Origin: Aequorivita sp.
Lineage (GTDB): Bacteria; Bacteroidota; Bacteroidia; Flavobacteriales; Flavobacteriaceae
NCBI GenBank assembly: GCA_024637015.1
Contig: JAGXGE010000015.1
Location: 233,241-297,240 of the forward strand
DNA length: 64,000 nucleotides
Reading direction: 5' to 3'
In this document: positions 51,888-62,031 of the stretch, in pieces
How positions within the stretch are numbered: the stretch's first letter is position 1
Layout of the letters: each line of letters opens with the position of its first letter
Translations under genes and position numbers: made by a program
Notes under the pieces: generated by a model
What the model was told of the DNA's origin: nothing
Database searches by the model: none
The model's input: the letters and a program-made list of their open reading frames with translations, nothing else

Positions 51888-51986
51888 TTAATTAAAGTAC
51901 AGAAATATTCCAACACCTATCATTGTAGCATATAACGCTATTGAAATATTTAAGTAGAGGTTTAAATATATTTTTTGGAAGGACAC
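51888..51986 (-). CDS. Possible 32-residue membrane peptide
   Basis: From a GTG at 51986 the frame reads VSFQKIYLNLYLNISIALYA then TMIGVGIFLYFN and a stop. It has a basic start and one hydrophobic helix with a Gly-x-Gly, typical of tiny membrane subunits. It lies 17 bp after the peroxidase stop in the same orientation. There is no independent evidence of translation. Confidence 0.3.
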   Translation of the reverse strand: MSFQKIYLNLYLNISIALYATMIGVGIFLYFN

Positions 51987-52003
51987 AGCCGTTTTTTGGA
52001 AGT

Positions 52004-53362
52004 TTAATCGCAGCCTAAGTCTATTCTAGATTGTGGGTCGTTGTTAGGTATACAATTTCCAGATAAAACCGAATCAGGAGCGTAGCGCGCCACATTAGGA
52101 TCGTACAATCCGTTTTCCAAAAAATCTACGAGGTTGGTGATCTCTTCATCGGTTAGGTTTAATGTTCCAAATTGTGACGCTATTTGGGCATCCGGAACAT
52201 CTGCATTTTGCTTAACGCCTGCGTTTTTATATTCCACCACTGCACGAATACTGGTTATAGAGCCACCGTGACCATAAAATTTGTTCATTTTCAAATTGTA
52301 CAATGTAGGTACTTTGAATTTATAATTGTCTTGCTCACGACCTGTAAATTCACCCCGTCCTCGTTGTGTTGGAATGTTAAAAGACTTTCTCCTACCAGAG
52401 AAAATGATAGTTTCCGCAGGAATGAAATCCAAAAATCCCCAAGCGTGAAATTCATTTGATTTCAATGCTGGTCCCGTATGACATTCAAAGCATTTTCCTT
52501 TGTCAAAAAATACCATAGCACCTTTTTTCTGATCTTCAGATAAGGCATTTGTGTTTCCCCGCAGCCATTCTTGCCACGGAGCTTGGTTAGTTAGGATGGT
52601 TCGGTTGAAAGCAGCAATAGCTAAGGCGGCATTCACTGGCCCGTAACGTTCGTCAATGGGTGTCGAGGGAAATGCAGCATCAAAATAGCTTTTGTATCCA
52701 AATTCCTCTACAAATTCTGCATCTATCTTAAGTCGATGTGCCTTTTGTCCAGCTATCCCTTGCGTTTCGAGTCCTTGAAATCCAAATAAATTTTCTGGGA
52801 CTATAGTAGCATTTTGTTGCACATATGGGGCGTTTATCCCTTGTGCGCCTAAAGCACCGTTCCAAAGAGCAACTTCTTGATATGCTACGTTTAAAAGGGT
52901 TGGAGGTTTGATAGGTTGCACATCTATGCTATCACGTGGCATCGTGCTCTCATCCATGGCAAGGCGTCCTTCTCCCGCAAATCCAAAACCAATTCCACCT
53001 TCGCCAATTCCTTGTCGTATGCCAGCCGAAAATCCAGAAGCTGACGGATGACAAGTAGCACACGCGTACGTATGTCTTGTGTTAGGCATTTTAGAATTTC
53101 CGCCTGTTGCTGTTTCGTGGACTAAAAGTTGTCCCAATATTACTTTTTCCCTTGTAATTGGATTCAATGGATCCTGTGGAATGCTAGCATAATCGGTTTC
53201 ATTTGGCAATACAAAAAAGGACAGCCCTTCATCTTGGGAGCGGGATTCTAGAAGTTGTGTTAAATCCCGGTCTAAAGGCGAAGGAGAACTTGTATACTCA
53301 TCAGATTCACATGCAATGAGCAAAACAGCTATGATAAGAAGTAGTCCCTTACTATTATTCAA
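52004..53362 (-). CDS. Di-haem cytochrome c peroxidase/MauG-family lipoprotein
   Basis: The protein has 452 residues from a TTG start. The N-terminus is a lipoprotein signal (LLLIIAVLLIACESD). Two haem-binding motifs are seen, YACATCHPSASG (His105) and KCFECHTGPAL (His295), with GERLAMDESTMPRDS-like and FFDKGKCFEC surroundings of the CcpA/MauG family. A C-terminal part with LYNLKMNKFYGHGGSI carries the likely distal methionine or histidine. Members reduce hydrogen peroxide or carry out long-range oxidations in the periplasm. It stands alone. Confidence 0.93.
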   Translation of the reverse strand: MNNSKGLLLIIAVLLIACESDEYTSSPSPLDRDLTQLLESRSQDEGLSFFVLPNETDYASIPQDPLNPITREKVILGQLLVHETATGGNSKMPNTRHTYACATCHPSASGFSAGIRQGIGEGGIGFGFAGEGRLAMDESTMPRDSIDVQPIKPPTLLNVAYQEVALWNGALGAQGINAPYVQQNATIVPENLFGFQGLETQGIAGQKAHRLKIDAEFVEEFGYKSYFDAAFPSTPIDERYGPVNAALAIAAFNRTILTNQAPWQEWLRGNTNALSEDQKKGAMVFFDKGKCFECHTGPALKSNEFHAWGFLDFIPAETIIFSGRRKSFNIPTQRGRGEFTGREQDNYKFKVPTLYNLKMNKFYGHGGSITSIRAVVEYKNAGVKQNADVPDAQIASQFGTLNLTDEEITNLVDFLENGLYDPNVARYAPDSVLSGNCIPNNDPQSRIDLGCD

Positions 53363-53855
53363 AACTAATTATGTTAATTCTACTTGAAAATTAAGTAAAT
53401 TTTAACAAGGAATATTATTATTGAGACTTTAATTGTAATTTTTAGATGAACTGTAAAAAATATCCGCAAAAATACATTCTTATATAAGAATCATGTTTAT
53501 AAAACGGTATGTTGGTAATCAATATGTTACCTTTTTGAAGAATTAATATTGAATTTATTTCCTCGAAATTTCATGGTAACGAATTGAAAAATAGATTTTT
53601 AATTAGCTTTTTGTTTAAAGATTCATTGAAATAAATGTTTCATTTGTTTTATACTGTCTGGCTGTCCAATAGTTGTGTGGGCGAGCCAATGCGGTTTTTA
53701 TAACAGATATTTTAACGGGATTTATGTACGGTCTTACTCACTTTCGCGGAAGCAAAAAAAAAACAGGCCGCTAGTAACGACCTGATCTTTGTGTTGGAAA
53801 TACATTTGTGGTGGGGAAGTGCTGCAGTGATATTTAGCAGAATTTCTTTCCAGAT
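53363..53855. other. Intergenic stretch with a minus-strand terminator at 53753-53785
   Basis: On the minus strand CAGGTCG, a 7-nt loop and CGGCCTG form a stem with one wobble, followed by eleven T. It lies about 70 bp after the DUF3857 gene that ends at 53856 and probably ends that operon. The remainder, upstream of the peroxidase gene, is AT-rich and without recognisable features. Confidence 0.75.
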
Positions 53856-55817
53856 TTATTTGGGTTCCAAAATTAAAGTCACCTTATTAAAATCAGCAGC
53901 GCTGTTTATAACCTTTCTATAATCTTCGAAGAATTCTTTTGAAATTTTATTGATTTTATAAAATTCATCGGCAGTGATTTTTAAGGTGTCACCATTCATT
54001 TCATAAAACGACTTAAACATCAGCACTTCTTTTCCATCTTTAGAAAAGGAGTGATTAATGTTAATGTCCTCAGCATTGGCTACGCGATAACCTTCCGGAA
54101 TTTTAATAGTAATAGTGCGGTAGTAGGTGCGCGTGAATTCATCTTCGAGCGGGAGTTTGCGCTCATTTTCCTGATACATCTGTATTTGCCGACCAATAAG
54201 GTCACCTACTTTAAAAAGGTACCGATTTCCGGCTTTTTCCACAAAAGCATCCGACTCAAAATCGATTACAAACTGTAGGGGTTTTATACTAAAAAGTGCG
54301 GGATCAGCATTATTCATTTCCTTACTTTTTATAACTGCACTTTCATCAAGTCTTTTAGCAAAATCTTCTAGAAGCTCGGTTTTGCTTTCTTCTGGAATAA
54401 GGTTCATAAAGGGTTGCATGTACATCGCATAATAGCCACTCATAGAACGGTCAAGTTTGATAGTAGTCTTGGTGAGATCTTCGGGATCAAAATTGACATC
54501 GATGATCATTTTATCTACGGTTTCTTCTGCAGGAACGGGGTTGATATATTCTATTTTTCCCGTGGCAGATTTAAAATCACCCAAAGCAACCTCCTTAATG
54601 TGCAGCCCGTAGGTGTCTGTGAGATATGCTGGTGGAAAACCGTAACGCGAGTCGAACTCTGTTGGCGCCATATATTTATCGGTCTTTGCAAAGTAAAACA
54701 GATACTCATTCAGAAACGTGTTTGCTTCAAATTCTGGATCAAATTTTAGCTCTTGACGGTCACTGGTCAATATCAGTTCGTGCTTAATATCTAAAGTCTT
54801 GAAAAGTGAGATAAACAGCGTCATCAATCCTTTAGAATTGGCCACTTTTTGATCGAGGACGCTCTCCAGATCGCTGCCTACATTTTCGCCTTCCCCGAGG
54901 TAGACATTTGTTTTAATGTAGGACTCCAGCTTTCGTAACATCTCATCTGTGTCCATACCGGATTTTACTCCTGCTTCATCTAAAAATTTATTGAGCTTTT
55001 TCTGTACTTTTTTGTCAATTTCGCCATAATAGAAATTATATATATTCTGGGAAACCTTGCTGTAGGAGGTAATATCCTTAGTGTTGCTAGACAGGTTTTG
55101 ATCTAGTTTGTATATTACGAAGGCTATCGAGGCATTATAAGCCGCCTGACTTTCCTTCTCTAACCCTGGTATTTCTGCTGCGTGCATCGTCCAATGTAAT
55201 TTTTTTTCAGAGAGTGTATCTCTTGTAATTTCAGGCAAATCATTGAAGCTTTTGAACTGGAACACTAAGTTGGAAGGTGAATAAAGGTCAAAAGAGACAT
55301 CTTTCTTTTCGTAAGTATTCTGAAAAGCAAGTCGCTTGCCAGAATATTCAGGGACGCGTTTTACCAAATAATAATACTCGATGATACTTCCTTTTTCGAT
55401 GCCTTCAAAGGCGAAAAATTTATAAACACGTTGTGTTTCCTCGTCTTCGGCTGTTAGTATTTTCGAATCATCAAGTTCAACGATTTGGCCGTTAGGCTTA
55501 ATTACACGTGCTTTACTAATAAGAAGTTCTGAACTATTATTATATGGCAGATAAATCTTATTATATTCCTCGATGCGTTCATCACTGTTGAGCCACACAG
55601 CTTTGTGTTCCAAGAAATACTCCAAAAAATCCTCGCCTTCAAAAATAAATTCGGTGATAATTTTGTCTTTAAGACCAATGATTGAAGTAGTGTCTGAAGC
55701 CGTTACGGAAAAGTTAGGATTTTCTTCCCAGGAATAGTTTTTATAAAATGGTTTCTCTTGTGCGAGGAGTAGGGGAGCAATAAATAAAAGCGCCCAACAA
55801 CTGATTATTTTTTTCAT
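53856..55817 (-). CDS. DUF3857 protein with degenerate transglutaminase-like domain
   Basis: The protein has 653 residues and a signal peptide (IISCWALLFIAPLLLAQ). The N-terminal DUF3857 part is seen in ELLISKARVIKPNGQIVELD and FAFEGIEKGSIIEYYYLVKR. In the transglutaminase-like region the catalytic cysteine is missing: where the neighbour has YGDCKDNSS, this protein has VANSKGLMTLFISLFKTL. The C-terminal part is beta-rich (DEFTRTYYRTITIKIPEGYR). It lies 6 bp after its paralogue and is likely a non-catalytic partner. Confidence 0.88.
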   Translation of the reverse strand: MKKIISCWALLFIAPLLLAQEKPFYKNYSWEENPNFSVTASDTTSIIGLKDKIITEFIFEGEDFLEYFLEHKAVWLNSDERIEEYNKIYLPYNNSSELLISKARVIKPNGQIVELDDSKILTAEDEETQRVYKFFAFEGIEKGSIIEYYYLVKRVPEYSGKRLAFQNTYEKKDVSFDLYSPSNLVFQFKSFNDLPEITRDTLSEKKLHWTMHAAEIPGLEKESQAAYNASIAFVIYKLDQNLSSNTKDITSYSKVSQNIYNFYYGEIDKKVQKKLNKFLDEAGVKSGMDTDEMLRKLESYIKTNVYLGEGENVGSDLESVLDQKVANSKGLMTLFISLFKTLDIKHELILTSDRQELKFDPEFEANTFLNEYLFYFAKTDKYMAPTEFDSRYGFPPAYLTDTYGLHIKEVALGDFKSATGKIEYINPVPAEETVDKMIIDVNFDPEDLTKTTIKLDRSMSGYYAMYMQPFMNLIPEESKTELLEDFAKRLDESAVIKSKEMNNADPALFSIKPLQFVIDFESDAFVEKAGNRYLFKVGDLIGRQIQMYQENERKLPLEDEFTRTYYRTITIKIPEGYRVANAEDININHSFSKDGKEVLMFKSFYEMNGDTLKITADEFYKINKISKEFFEDYRKVINSAADFNKVTLILEPK

Positions 55818-55823
55818 AGTTCG

Positions 55824-57776
55824 TTATTCTGATTTAGTAAATGTTACCACTTCCTTATATGCTTTTTCAACATTTTTGATAAGTTCATTAACTTCCTTTT
55901 GCTGATTAAGATCAAGGATTAAATAGTCGCAGGTTACGGTGTGTTTATATTTTATTTTTCCATCAAGTTGGGTATAGGAAATGGTTGCTTTTATAAAATC
56001 GTTACCAAAAGTTTGTGACTCTGGAAGATATTCCACTTGATACCCTTCGGGAATTTGGAGTTCAGTTTCAAAAGTATAATAGCTTTTGTAATCTACCTCA
56101 ATGTCGCGCTTACGGTTAGGATCTGTGCGGTATTGGGAAATGTATTTGTTGAGGTTGAGATTGATGAAAATCTGATTTCCAAATTGCTTGAAATAATCAC
56201 CAATGGTAAACTTGTAAGTGACAATCATGTTTTTGTCGTAATCGTCCTTATTGGTCTCTAAAATGTTTTGGGCAATAAACTTATTGTTTCCTTTTTGAAA
56301 TATATCGTTGTAAAAATTATCGCGCTCACTCTTTGTATTAAGATTTCCCAGCGCATAGATATAATCGATTTTGTTATATCCGGAAACTTCTAATTTTGTT
56401 GAGCCAACGAGTTGCTCTCCTTCTATTTTGAGTTGGGTATTATCTTTAACGGAATTCTTTTCGGCTGGAATAATTGGAACTTTAGCAATGCGATAGTGGG
56501 TATCGTCAAGGGCAATAAGCGCTTCTTTTCCCTGAATAAAGGAGGATGGATACGTTATTGGGATATTTCTTCCGGTAGCATCCAAATAATAAATATCAGA
56601 ACCGTCAAAGTAACTCAGGATCATGTGGTTGTCCACAATGGGTGTTGGCACTTCTTCGTAACTGTAAGGAATTTTGCGGGTGCCAATCCACGTTAAATGA
56701 CCTTTCAATCCGGCAATTTCAAGCATTTTATAAAGGATGCTGCTATTATCTTTACAGTCGCCATACTTTTTCTTAAAAACCTGATTCGCCTCTCTGGGAA
56801 TAAATCCGCCTAGGGCATACTCAAAAGCGATGTATTTGATGTTGCGTTGGGTCCAATAATAAATGGCTTTTACTTTTTCCAGGTCAGTATCCAAACCATC
56901 GGTAAGACTTTTAGTAAGTGCAATAAGTTCGGGGTCTGCTGGCTCTTGATTCACATCTTTGATTAACGAGTAATACCAATTATAAAGATCTCTGGTTTCA
57001 TTAAGTACGGGTACCGTATTGCCATTTACCTGATAAGATGCGATAAATGGAACCACGTGCGGAAGTACATTTTTATAAGTTGATGACTGGGATTCATAAT
57101 CAAAGGCACTTACATCTTTTAATTCCCAGGTGTAAATGATCTTACCACGTTTTTCTTGTTTAGTGAAAGCGATATTCACACCTTCAGTATTAAACTGTTT
57201 GAATTTTAAATTTACCGAAGCATCTGCTGTAATACTGAATTTATTCTGAGCTATAGGAGAAAAGTCGCCAAAATAGAACGGAGTTAAAAACCGTGGATTC
57301 TTGATTTTCTGGGAATATTTAAGCTGTGACCTGGATCCTTTTTTAAGGTTGGAATAAATAAAATTTATCGATTTTGTATCGTCATAAAAAGATTCGCCCA
57401 TCTCGTCTTTTTCAGTAAACTCAGAAACTTTTTCTTCCTTGTATTTGTTGTCTTCGAAGTTAAAGGCAGAAGCTTCGATATCTTCTAGCTCAAAAAAGCT
57501 TGAAAAGTTTATGGATTTTTGAGACCCTTGAGTGGCTGCCTCATTGAGGTATAAATTCTCCTCTATATTCTCCTGAACAATATCAAACGTGCCATTGTTA
57601 AGAGTGATAAAAAGATTAGATTCCTGATTTAGGTAAACAACAGAGGCGTCAGGATATTTATCCCTATACTTCTGAAAAATTTCAGAATATTGAGCCTGTG
57701 TAGAAGTGGCAACCAGAATCAAAATGACCCATAAGTTCTTAAAGCTAAAAAGTCTGCTTTGCATATATTTTTCCAT
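55824..57776 (-). CDS. DUF3857-transglutaminase protein with intact catalytic triad
   Basis: The best start is the ATG at 57776 (650 residues), or a second at 57764; both overlap the end of the MORN gene. The signal is FSFKNLWVILILVATSTQA. The transglutaminase core has Cys341 in KKYGDCKDNSSILYKML, His384 in VDNHMILSYFDG and Asp399 in YYLDATGRNIP, all at the expected spacing. DUF3857 precedes it and a beta-rich domain follows. The protein is exported; the substrate is unknown. It sits between the TPR-MORN gene and its inactive paralogue. Confidence 0.9.
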   Translation of the reverse strand: MEKYMQSRLFSFKNLWVILILVATSTQAQYSEIFQKYRDKYPDASVVYLNQESNLFITLNNGTFDIVQENIEENLYLNEAATQGSQKSINFSSFFELEDIEASAFNFEDNKYKEEKVSEFTEKDEMGESFYDDTKSINFIYSNLKKGSRSQLKYSQKIKNPRFLTPFYFGDFSPIAQNKFSITADASVNLKFKQFNTEGVNIAFTKQEKRGKIIYTWELKDVSAFDYESQSSTYKNVLPHVVPFIASYQVNGNTVPVLNETRDLYNWYYSLIKDVNQEPADPELIALTKSLTDGLDTDLEKVKAIYYWTQRNIKYIAFEYALGGFIPREANQVFKKKYGDCKDNSSILYKMLEIAGLKGHLTWIGTRKIPYSYEEVPTPIVDNHMILSYFDGSDIYYLDATGRNIPITYPSSFIQGKEALIALDDTHYRIAKVPIIPAEKNSVKDNTQLKIEGEQLVGSTKLEVSGYNKIDYIYALGNLNTKSERDNFYNDIFQKGNNKFIAQNILETNKDDYDKNMIVTYKFTIGDYFKQFGNQIFINLNLNKYISQYRTDPNRKRDIEVDYKSYYTFETELQIPEGYQVEYLPESQTFGNDFIKATISYTQLDGKIKYKHTVTCDYLILDLNQQKEVNELIKNVEKAYKEVVTFTKSE

Positions 57777-60700
57777 TAAAATAATCTTCAGATTTGGTCT
57801 TTTTTCCTGTTTTATCATAACTGGCTGCATTTCCTGTTTGGATGCCATTTTTGTAAAAGGCTTCCTCCATAAGCGTGCCATCTTCATAATATTTAGTAGC
57901 TTTTCCGTGAAGTTCTCCAATTAGGTATTCCTTTCGTTCTTTAATATTACCGTTTGCATAATAGGAAGTTTTAGGGCCTTGATACTCACCGTTTTTATGT
58001 ACAAACTCATCTTTGAGTTGGCCATCATAAAAATAGGTTTTATAAGCGCCTGCGTATTGCCCGTTTTTAAATTCCAATTCCCGAGAAATTTTCCCATTGT
58101 CGTAGTAGGCAGTGATCTTGACGGTTTCATTAACTATAGGAATCATATCCAACTCTGTGCCATCCTTATCGCTATAGCTATAACCTATTAAGGTGCCGTG
58201 GTCGTAAAAACGAATTAATTGTAGCTTTCCGGATGGACTGTAAAACTCCTTACGACCGTGTTCTTTTCCATTAAGATAAGAGGTTTTTGTATAAAGGGTA
58301 CCGTCTTCGAAATAGGATAACCAAGTTCCTTCAGCATCCCCTAATTCTAAAAAATTTGAATCTTCAATTTGCCCATTTTCATAATACCGAATAAACTCGC
58401 CATCCAGACTGCCTAGGACGTAGGTTGATTCAATATTAGGTTTTCCATTTTCAAAGTACCAAGTCCAAACTCCGTTTTGAGAGCCGTTGAGGTATTCTCC
58501 TTCGTTTTCCAATTTTCCGTCAAAGAAATACGATTTAAATGCTCCATGTTTTATTCCATGGATGTAAGAAGTCTCTGTATATGTTTTTCCGTTGTAATGG
58601 TTAAATATCAGCAGCGTATCTTCTTTTGTAGGTTTATAGTTTATTTCCTGAAATTGTTTTCCGTTACGGTCATAAAAAGTTTCAGATATAAGATTGTCAT
58701 GATCGTATAACGCAGTGTTTGTTAGTTTTCCGTCAATCCCATAATATTCTTGCTTTCCCTGAAATTCTCCCTTATGAAGAAAATTGATGCTTTTTAAACT
58801 TCCGTCAACATAATAAAAACGCCATTCTCCTTGCTGTAGCCCATTTTTATAACCTCCCTGATTCTCTATATTGCCATTTTTATGATAGTTTGCTTGGTAA
58901 CCGGTAAGGGTGTCGTTTCTATAATTACCTGACCATTCAGTCGTACCATCAGGATAGTATGTAGTATAATTTCCTTGTGTCAAATCATCCTCAAAAGTGC
59001 CTTTTGATATTAAATTACCATTTTGTCCATAATATTTCCATTCTCCTTTCGTCCACCCGAAACATCATAGAGCCCTTCAGAAGTAAGGTTTCCGTTAGTG
59101 GCAAAACCGTTGTAATAGAATTCGCCTCCTCGTTTTTTTCCTTCTTTTAGGATTTCACCTTTTTTATTGTAATATCTATAATCAATGATATCCCCTTTTC
59201 TGTAAGTGTAGTTATAATGTTTTTTGCCATCATAATCGTAAAAGGTGTAGCTTCCGTCAATTAAACCATCTACATAGCTGGCCTCACTTTCTAATGTTCC
59301 ATCAGGGTAATAGGAAGTATAAGGTCCTTGTAAAAGATCCTTCTCATACGTGCCTACTTCAGAAATCTTACCATCTGGATAATATGATTTATAAGGCCCT
59401 TGAAGCTTACCTTCTACATAGGTGTACTCATTGGCTATAGTGGCATTTTGATGGAATATTTTTTGTATACCATGTCGATTTCCATCTTTAAAGGGAATTT
59501 CAGAATATAGTTTTCCATTGGCATAATACTCGCTGGCTTTTTCTTTTACCTTGTCTTGCTCGTAAGGGATAATAAATTCTGGAATTTCTTCGCCCACATT
59601 AAAGTAGGAGGTGAAGGTACCTGTCAATTTTCCAGCTTTGAAATATTTCTTTTGTTTCAGTGCGCCCTCCTCGTTGTAATAGAGGTATTCGCCATTGAGT
59701 TCGCCATCTTTGTAAAACCCCTTTATCGACAATTGTCCGTTAGGGTAGAAAATTGTATTCTCCCCTTCTAGCTCGCCAGCTCTATAAATAGCCGATTCTC
59801 TAAGTTCTAATTGATCGTTGTACCATTTCCAATTACCGGTGCGCTTTTCGTTCTGATCAAAATGTCCTTCAGTAGCTATTCTTCCCTGTTCATTAAAATA
59901 GAGCCAGTCTCCAGTTTGTTTTTCATCACTTCCCAAATCACCCATAGCACTTAGGTAAATTGGATTTCCGCCATATACATATTGAACTATTTTGTCACTG
60001 AAAATCGATTTGTTATCTTTTTTTGCAATTTTAGTCCAGGCCGGAACTGCGACGCCTATAAATTCCTTAATCTCCTTAGTTTTTTTCTCAACAATCTTTT
60101 TGAACTTTTCATTTTCTATGGAATAGGAAATGGTATAGCTAAAAGCATCAAAATTTTTAGAATCATGAATCCACTGAAAAAAGGGAACCACTTTTTTGCT
60201 CCAAAAACCGCCTTTGCCTTTAAAATCCTCAAGCTTGACCAAGAGTGCGTGATTTTGTTTGGTCAATTCAAAATCTAGAGCATTGTCTATTTTATAATTT
60301 TTGTTTAGGGCAATCCGGTTGCTTATTATCAGATCAATGTCATCAAAAGCCTTATCGTCTTCAGAAAGCATCAGACCCGGGGTTCGCTTATTATCATTCT
60401 CTGAACTAAACATTGTGTTGATCGCCTTAAGTCTCTCAAATGAATTTTCACCGTCCGGCTCTACCATAAGGGCTAAGTTAAAAGCCATTAAAGCTTGCGT
60501 AGGACGCTCCTGGGAATAATAAATAAAACCTAATTGTATGTATGCTTTGGCATAAAAAGGACTCATAGCAATCACTTGTTCTAAGGCTTTAACCGCCTCC
60601 TTAAGTAGACCGTTTCCTTGTAGCGCAACGGCCTTGTTATAAAGCAATAGATGATTTGCCGGGAAAATTTCTAACCCTTCTTCAAAGGTTGTAATGGCTT

Positions 60701-61043
60701 TCTCAAATTTTTTCTGTCTGATAAACGAGATCCCTTTGTTTTGGTAAAATGAGCTTTTTAGATCACCAATATTCATTGCGAGTCCCTCATCTATGGTTGC
60801 AACGGCATCTTCATACCGCTCTAAAGTCATCAAATAGTAGGATTTTCTGATCAGTGAACTGGCGTAAGTCGTGTCATTTTTGTTGATCTTTTCTAGAATC
60901 TCAAGAGCGCCCTCGTAGTCTTCTTCTTGAGATTTTAATGCAATGGAATTATTAATTTCATCGAGATCAATAATATCTAGTTTTTCTTGACCAATTGCGG
61001 CAAAGCTAAATAGCCCTAATGCCAGTAGGATATATTTTTTCAT
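57745..61043 (-). pseudogene. TPR-MORN (YwqK-like) repeat protein, split by a single-base frameshift
   Basis: From the ATG at 61043: signal peptide (KKYILLALGLFSFAAIGQ), TPR repeats to ~residue 230, a linker, then MORN-like repeats such as YYPDGKISEVGTYEKDLLQG. This frame ends at 59010 with the unlikely GRKENGNIMDKMVI. The adjacent frame reads TKGEWKYYGQNGNLISKGTF, EDDLTQGNYTTYYPDG, a perfect MORN continuation, down to the stop at 57745. One missing G in the GGG near 59054-59059 explains this. The repaired protein would have about 1099 residues with some 30 MORN units. It overlaps the next gene. Confidence 0.87.
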
Positions 61044-61421
61044 TTTCCAAATATAGTAAACCCTTAAAATTATCTTAAAATATATTCATTTGTTTTAGCA
61101 CTATTTTAAATTATTAAAAATCAAATATATATTGGTATCTATTGATTAATTTGACTAGCTCTTGTCGACTTTTTATGATCTTTAGCGACTTTAAAAAGCT
61201 AAAGGATGGGGGGGGTTGTGTTAAAAGGGGTAATTTCTCATTTTAAAAATGATTTTTGGATTTGTACTTCTTGGTCCAATCGATATTTAATGTTGCGATT
61301 TTCATTTTTTGGTTTTCACTGTATGGTTGTGATTGGGGTGGGTACATGTTGTGAACCTTCGCTAGCGGGGAAATTCCTCCGCAATGAATTATAGCCGTTG
61401 TTAGCAAACGTATTTTTTTCT
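61044..61421. other. Intergenic stretch ending in an attC-like boundary motif
   Basis: The region is AT-rich with a run of eight G at 61207-61214. At 61400-61405 GTTAGC (minus strand GCTAACAACGG) matches the boundary motif seen at the two complete attC-like sites further right. No partner half-site was found to its left, so this site may be truncated. No gene is evident. Confidence 0.5.
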
Positions 61422-61955
61422 TCAGTAGCTAAATTCTAGTACGACAATTCGTTTATGAAAATAGTCATTAAAATCAGGATCCGAGCTTAAAATACCACGA
61501 ACAATTAGTTCGTTTGGCATCATTCCGGCAGCTTCTCGTTTATCCCAATATTTATTGATTAATGAATCCGAATTTTTTACGGCATAAAGCGCTTGCATAT
61601 ATTTTCCGACTGCATTTATCTGTAATCCGTAAACAGAGTCCTTTGTGTATATTTCGTCCCATAATCCGCTCTTATGAAATTCCGTATTGGTTCGGTCAGA
61701 CTGAAATTTGAATTTACTCCAATTTGTTGTTGAATCAGAAATCATTTCATTTAAATATTTTCGATAAGCTTTTTCAGTGGGCAAATTCGAATAGATTTTT
61801 GCTAAATTTTCTTCAAAATCCGAGACAAGTAAATTCATTGATTTTGTCTGTTCATTTCCTAATATTTTTTCAAATTTCGCAATTCGATTGTCAGTTTGTT
61901 TTTTAGAACAATTGAATGTTAAAAGTATAATTATGAATATTTGGAGAATTTTCAT
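61422..61955 (-). CDS. Hypothetical lipoprotein, cassette-borne
   Basis: The protein has 177 residues. The N-terminus (MKILQIFIIILLTFNCSKK) has a lipobox at Cys16. The rest is charged and largely helical (FEKILGNEQTKSMNLLVSDF, SNLPTEKAYRKYLNEMISDS, YWDKREAAGMMPNELI). I do not recognise the family. The gene is preceded by a complete attC-like site at 61973-62023 and followed by a partial one, the layout of an integron cassette with its own gene. Confidence 0.75.
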   Translation of the reverse strand: MKILQIFIIILLTFNCSKKQTDNRIAKFEKILGNEQTKSMNLLVSDFEENLAKIYSNLPTEKAYRKYLNEMISDSTTNWSKFKFQSDRTNTEFHKSGLWDEIYTKDSVYGLQINAVGKYMQALYAVKNSDSLINKYWDKREAAGMMPNELIVRGILSSDPDFNDYFHKRIVVLEFSY

Positions 61956-61972
61956 TTGTCGGCCATATGTTT

Positions 61973-62023
61973 GCTAACGGTTTTTAAAAACGGTCGTTTT
62001 AATGCCGATGATACCTTGTTGGC
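61973..62023 (-). other. attC-like recombination site between two gene cassettes
   Basis: On the minus strand the site runs from GCCAACAAGGT to ACCGTTAGC. GCCAAC pairs with GTTAGC (one wobble), GGT pairs with ACC, and the AA between them on one side is left unpaired. Extrahelical bases at this place are a hallmark of folded attC sites recognised by integron integrases. The total length of 51 bp is short for attC. Confidence 0.5.
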
Positions 62024-62031
62024 AATAGTTT

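Noticed and set aside
61206..61394. 62-codon plus-strand frame after the G run
   Set aside because: No recognisable features and opposite to the cassette direction; probably chance.
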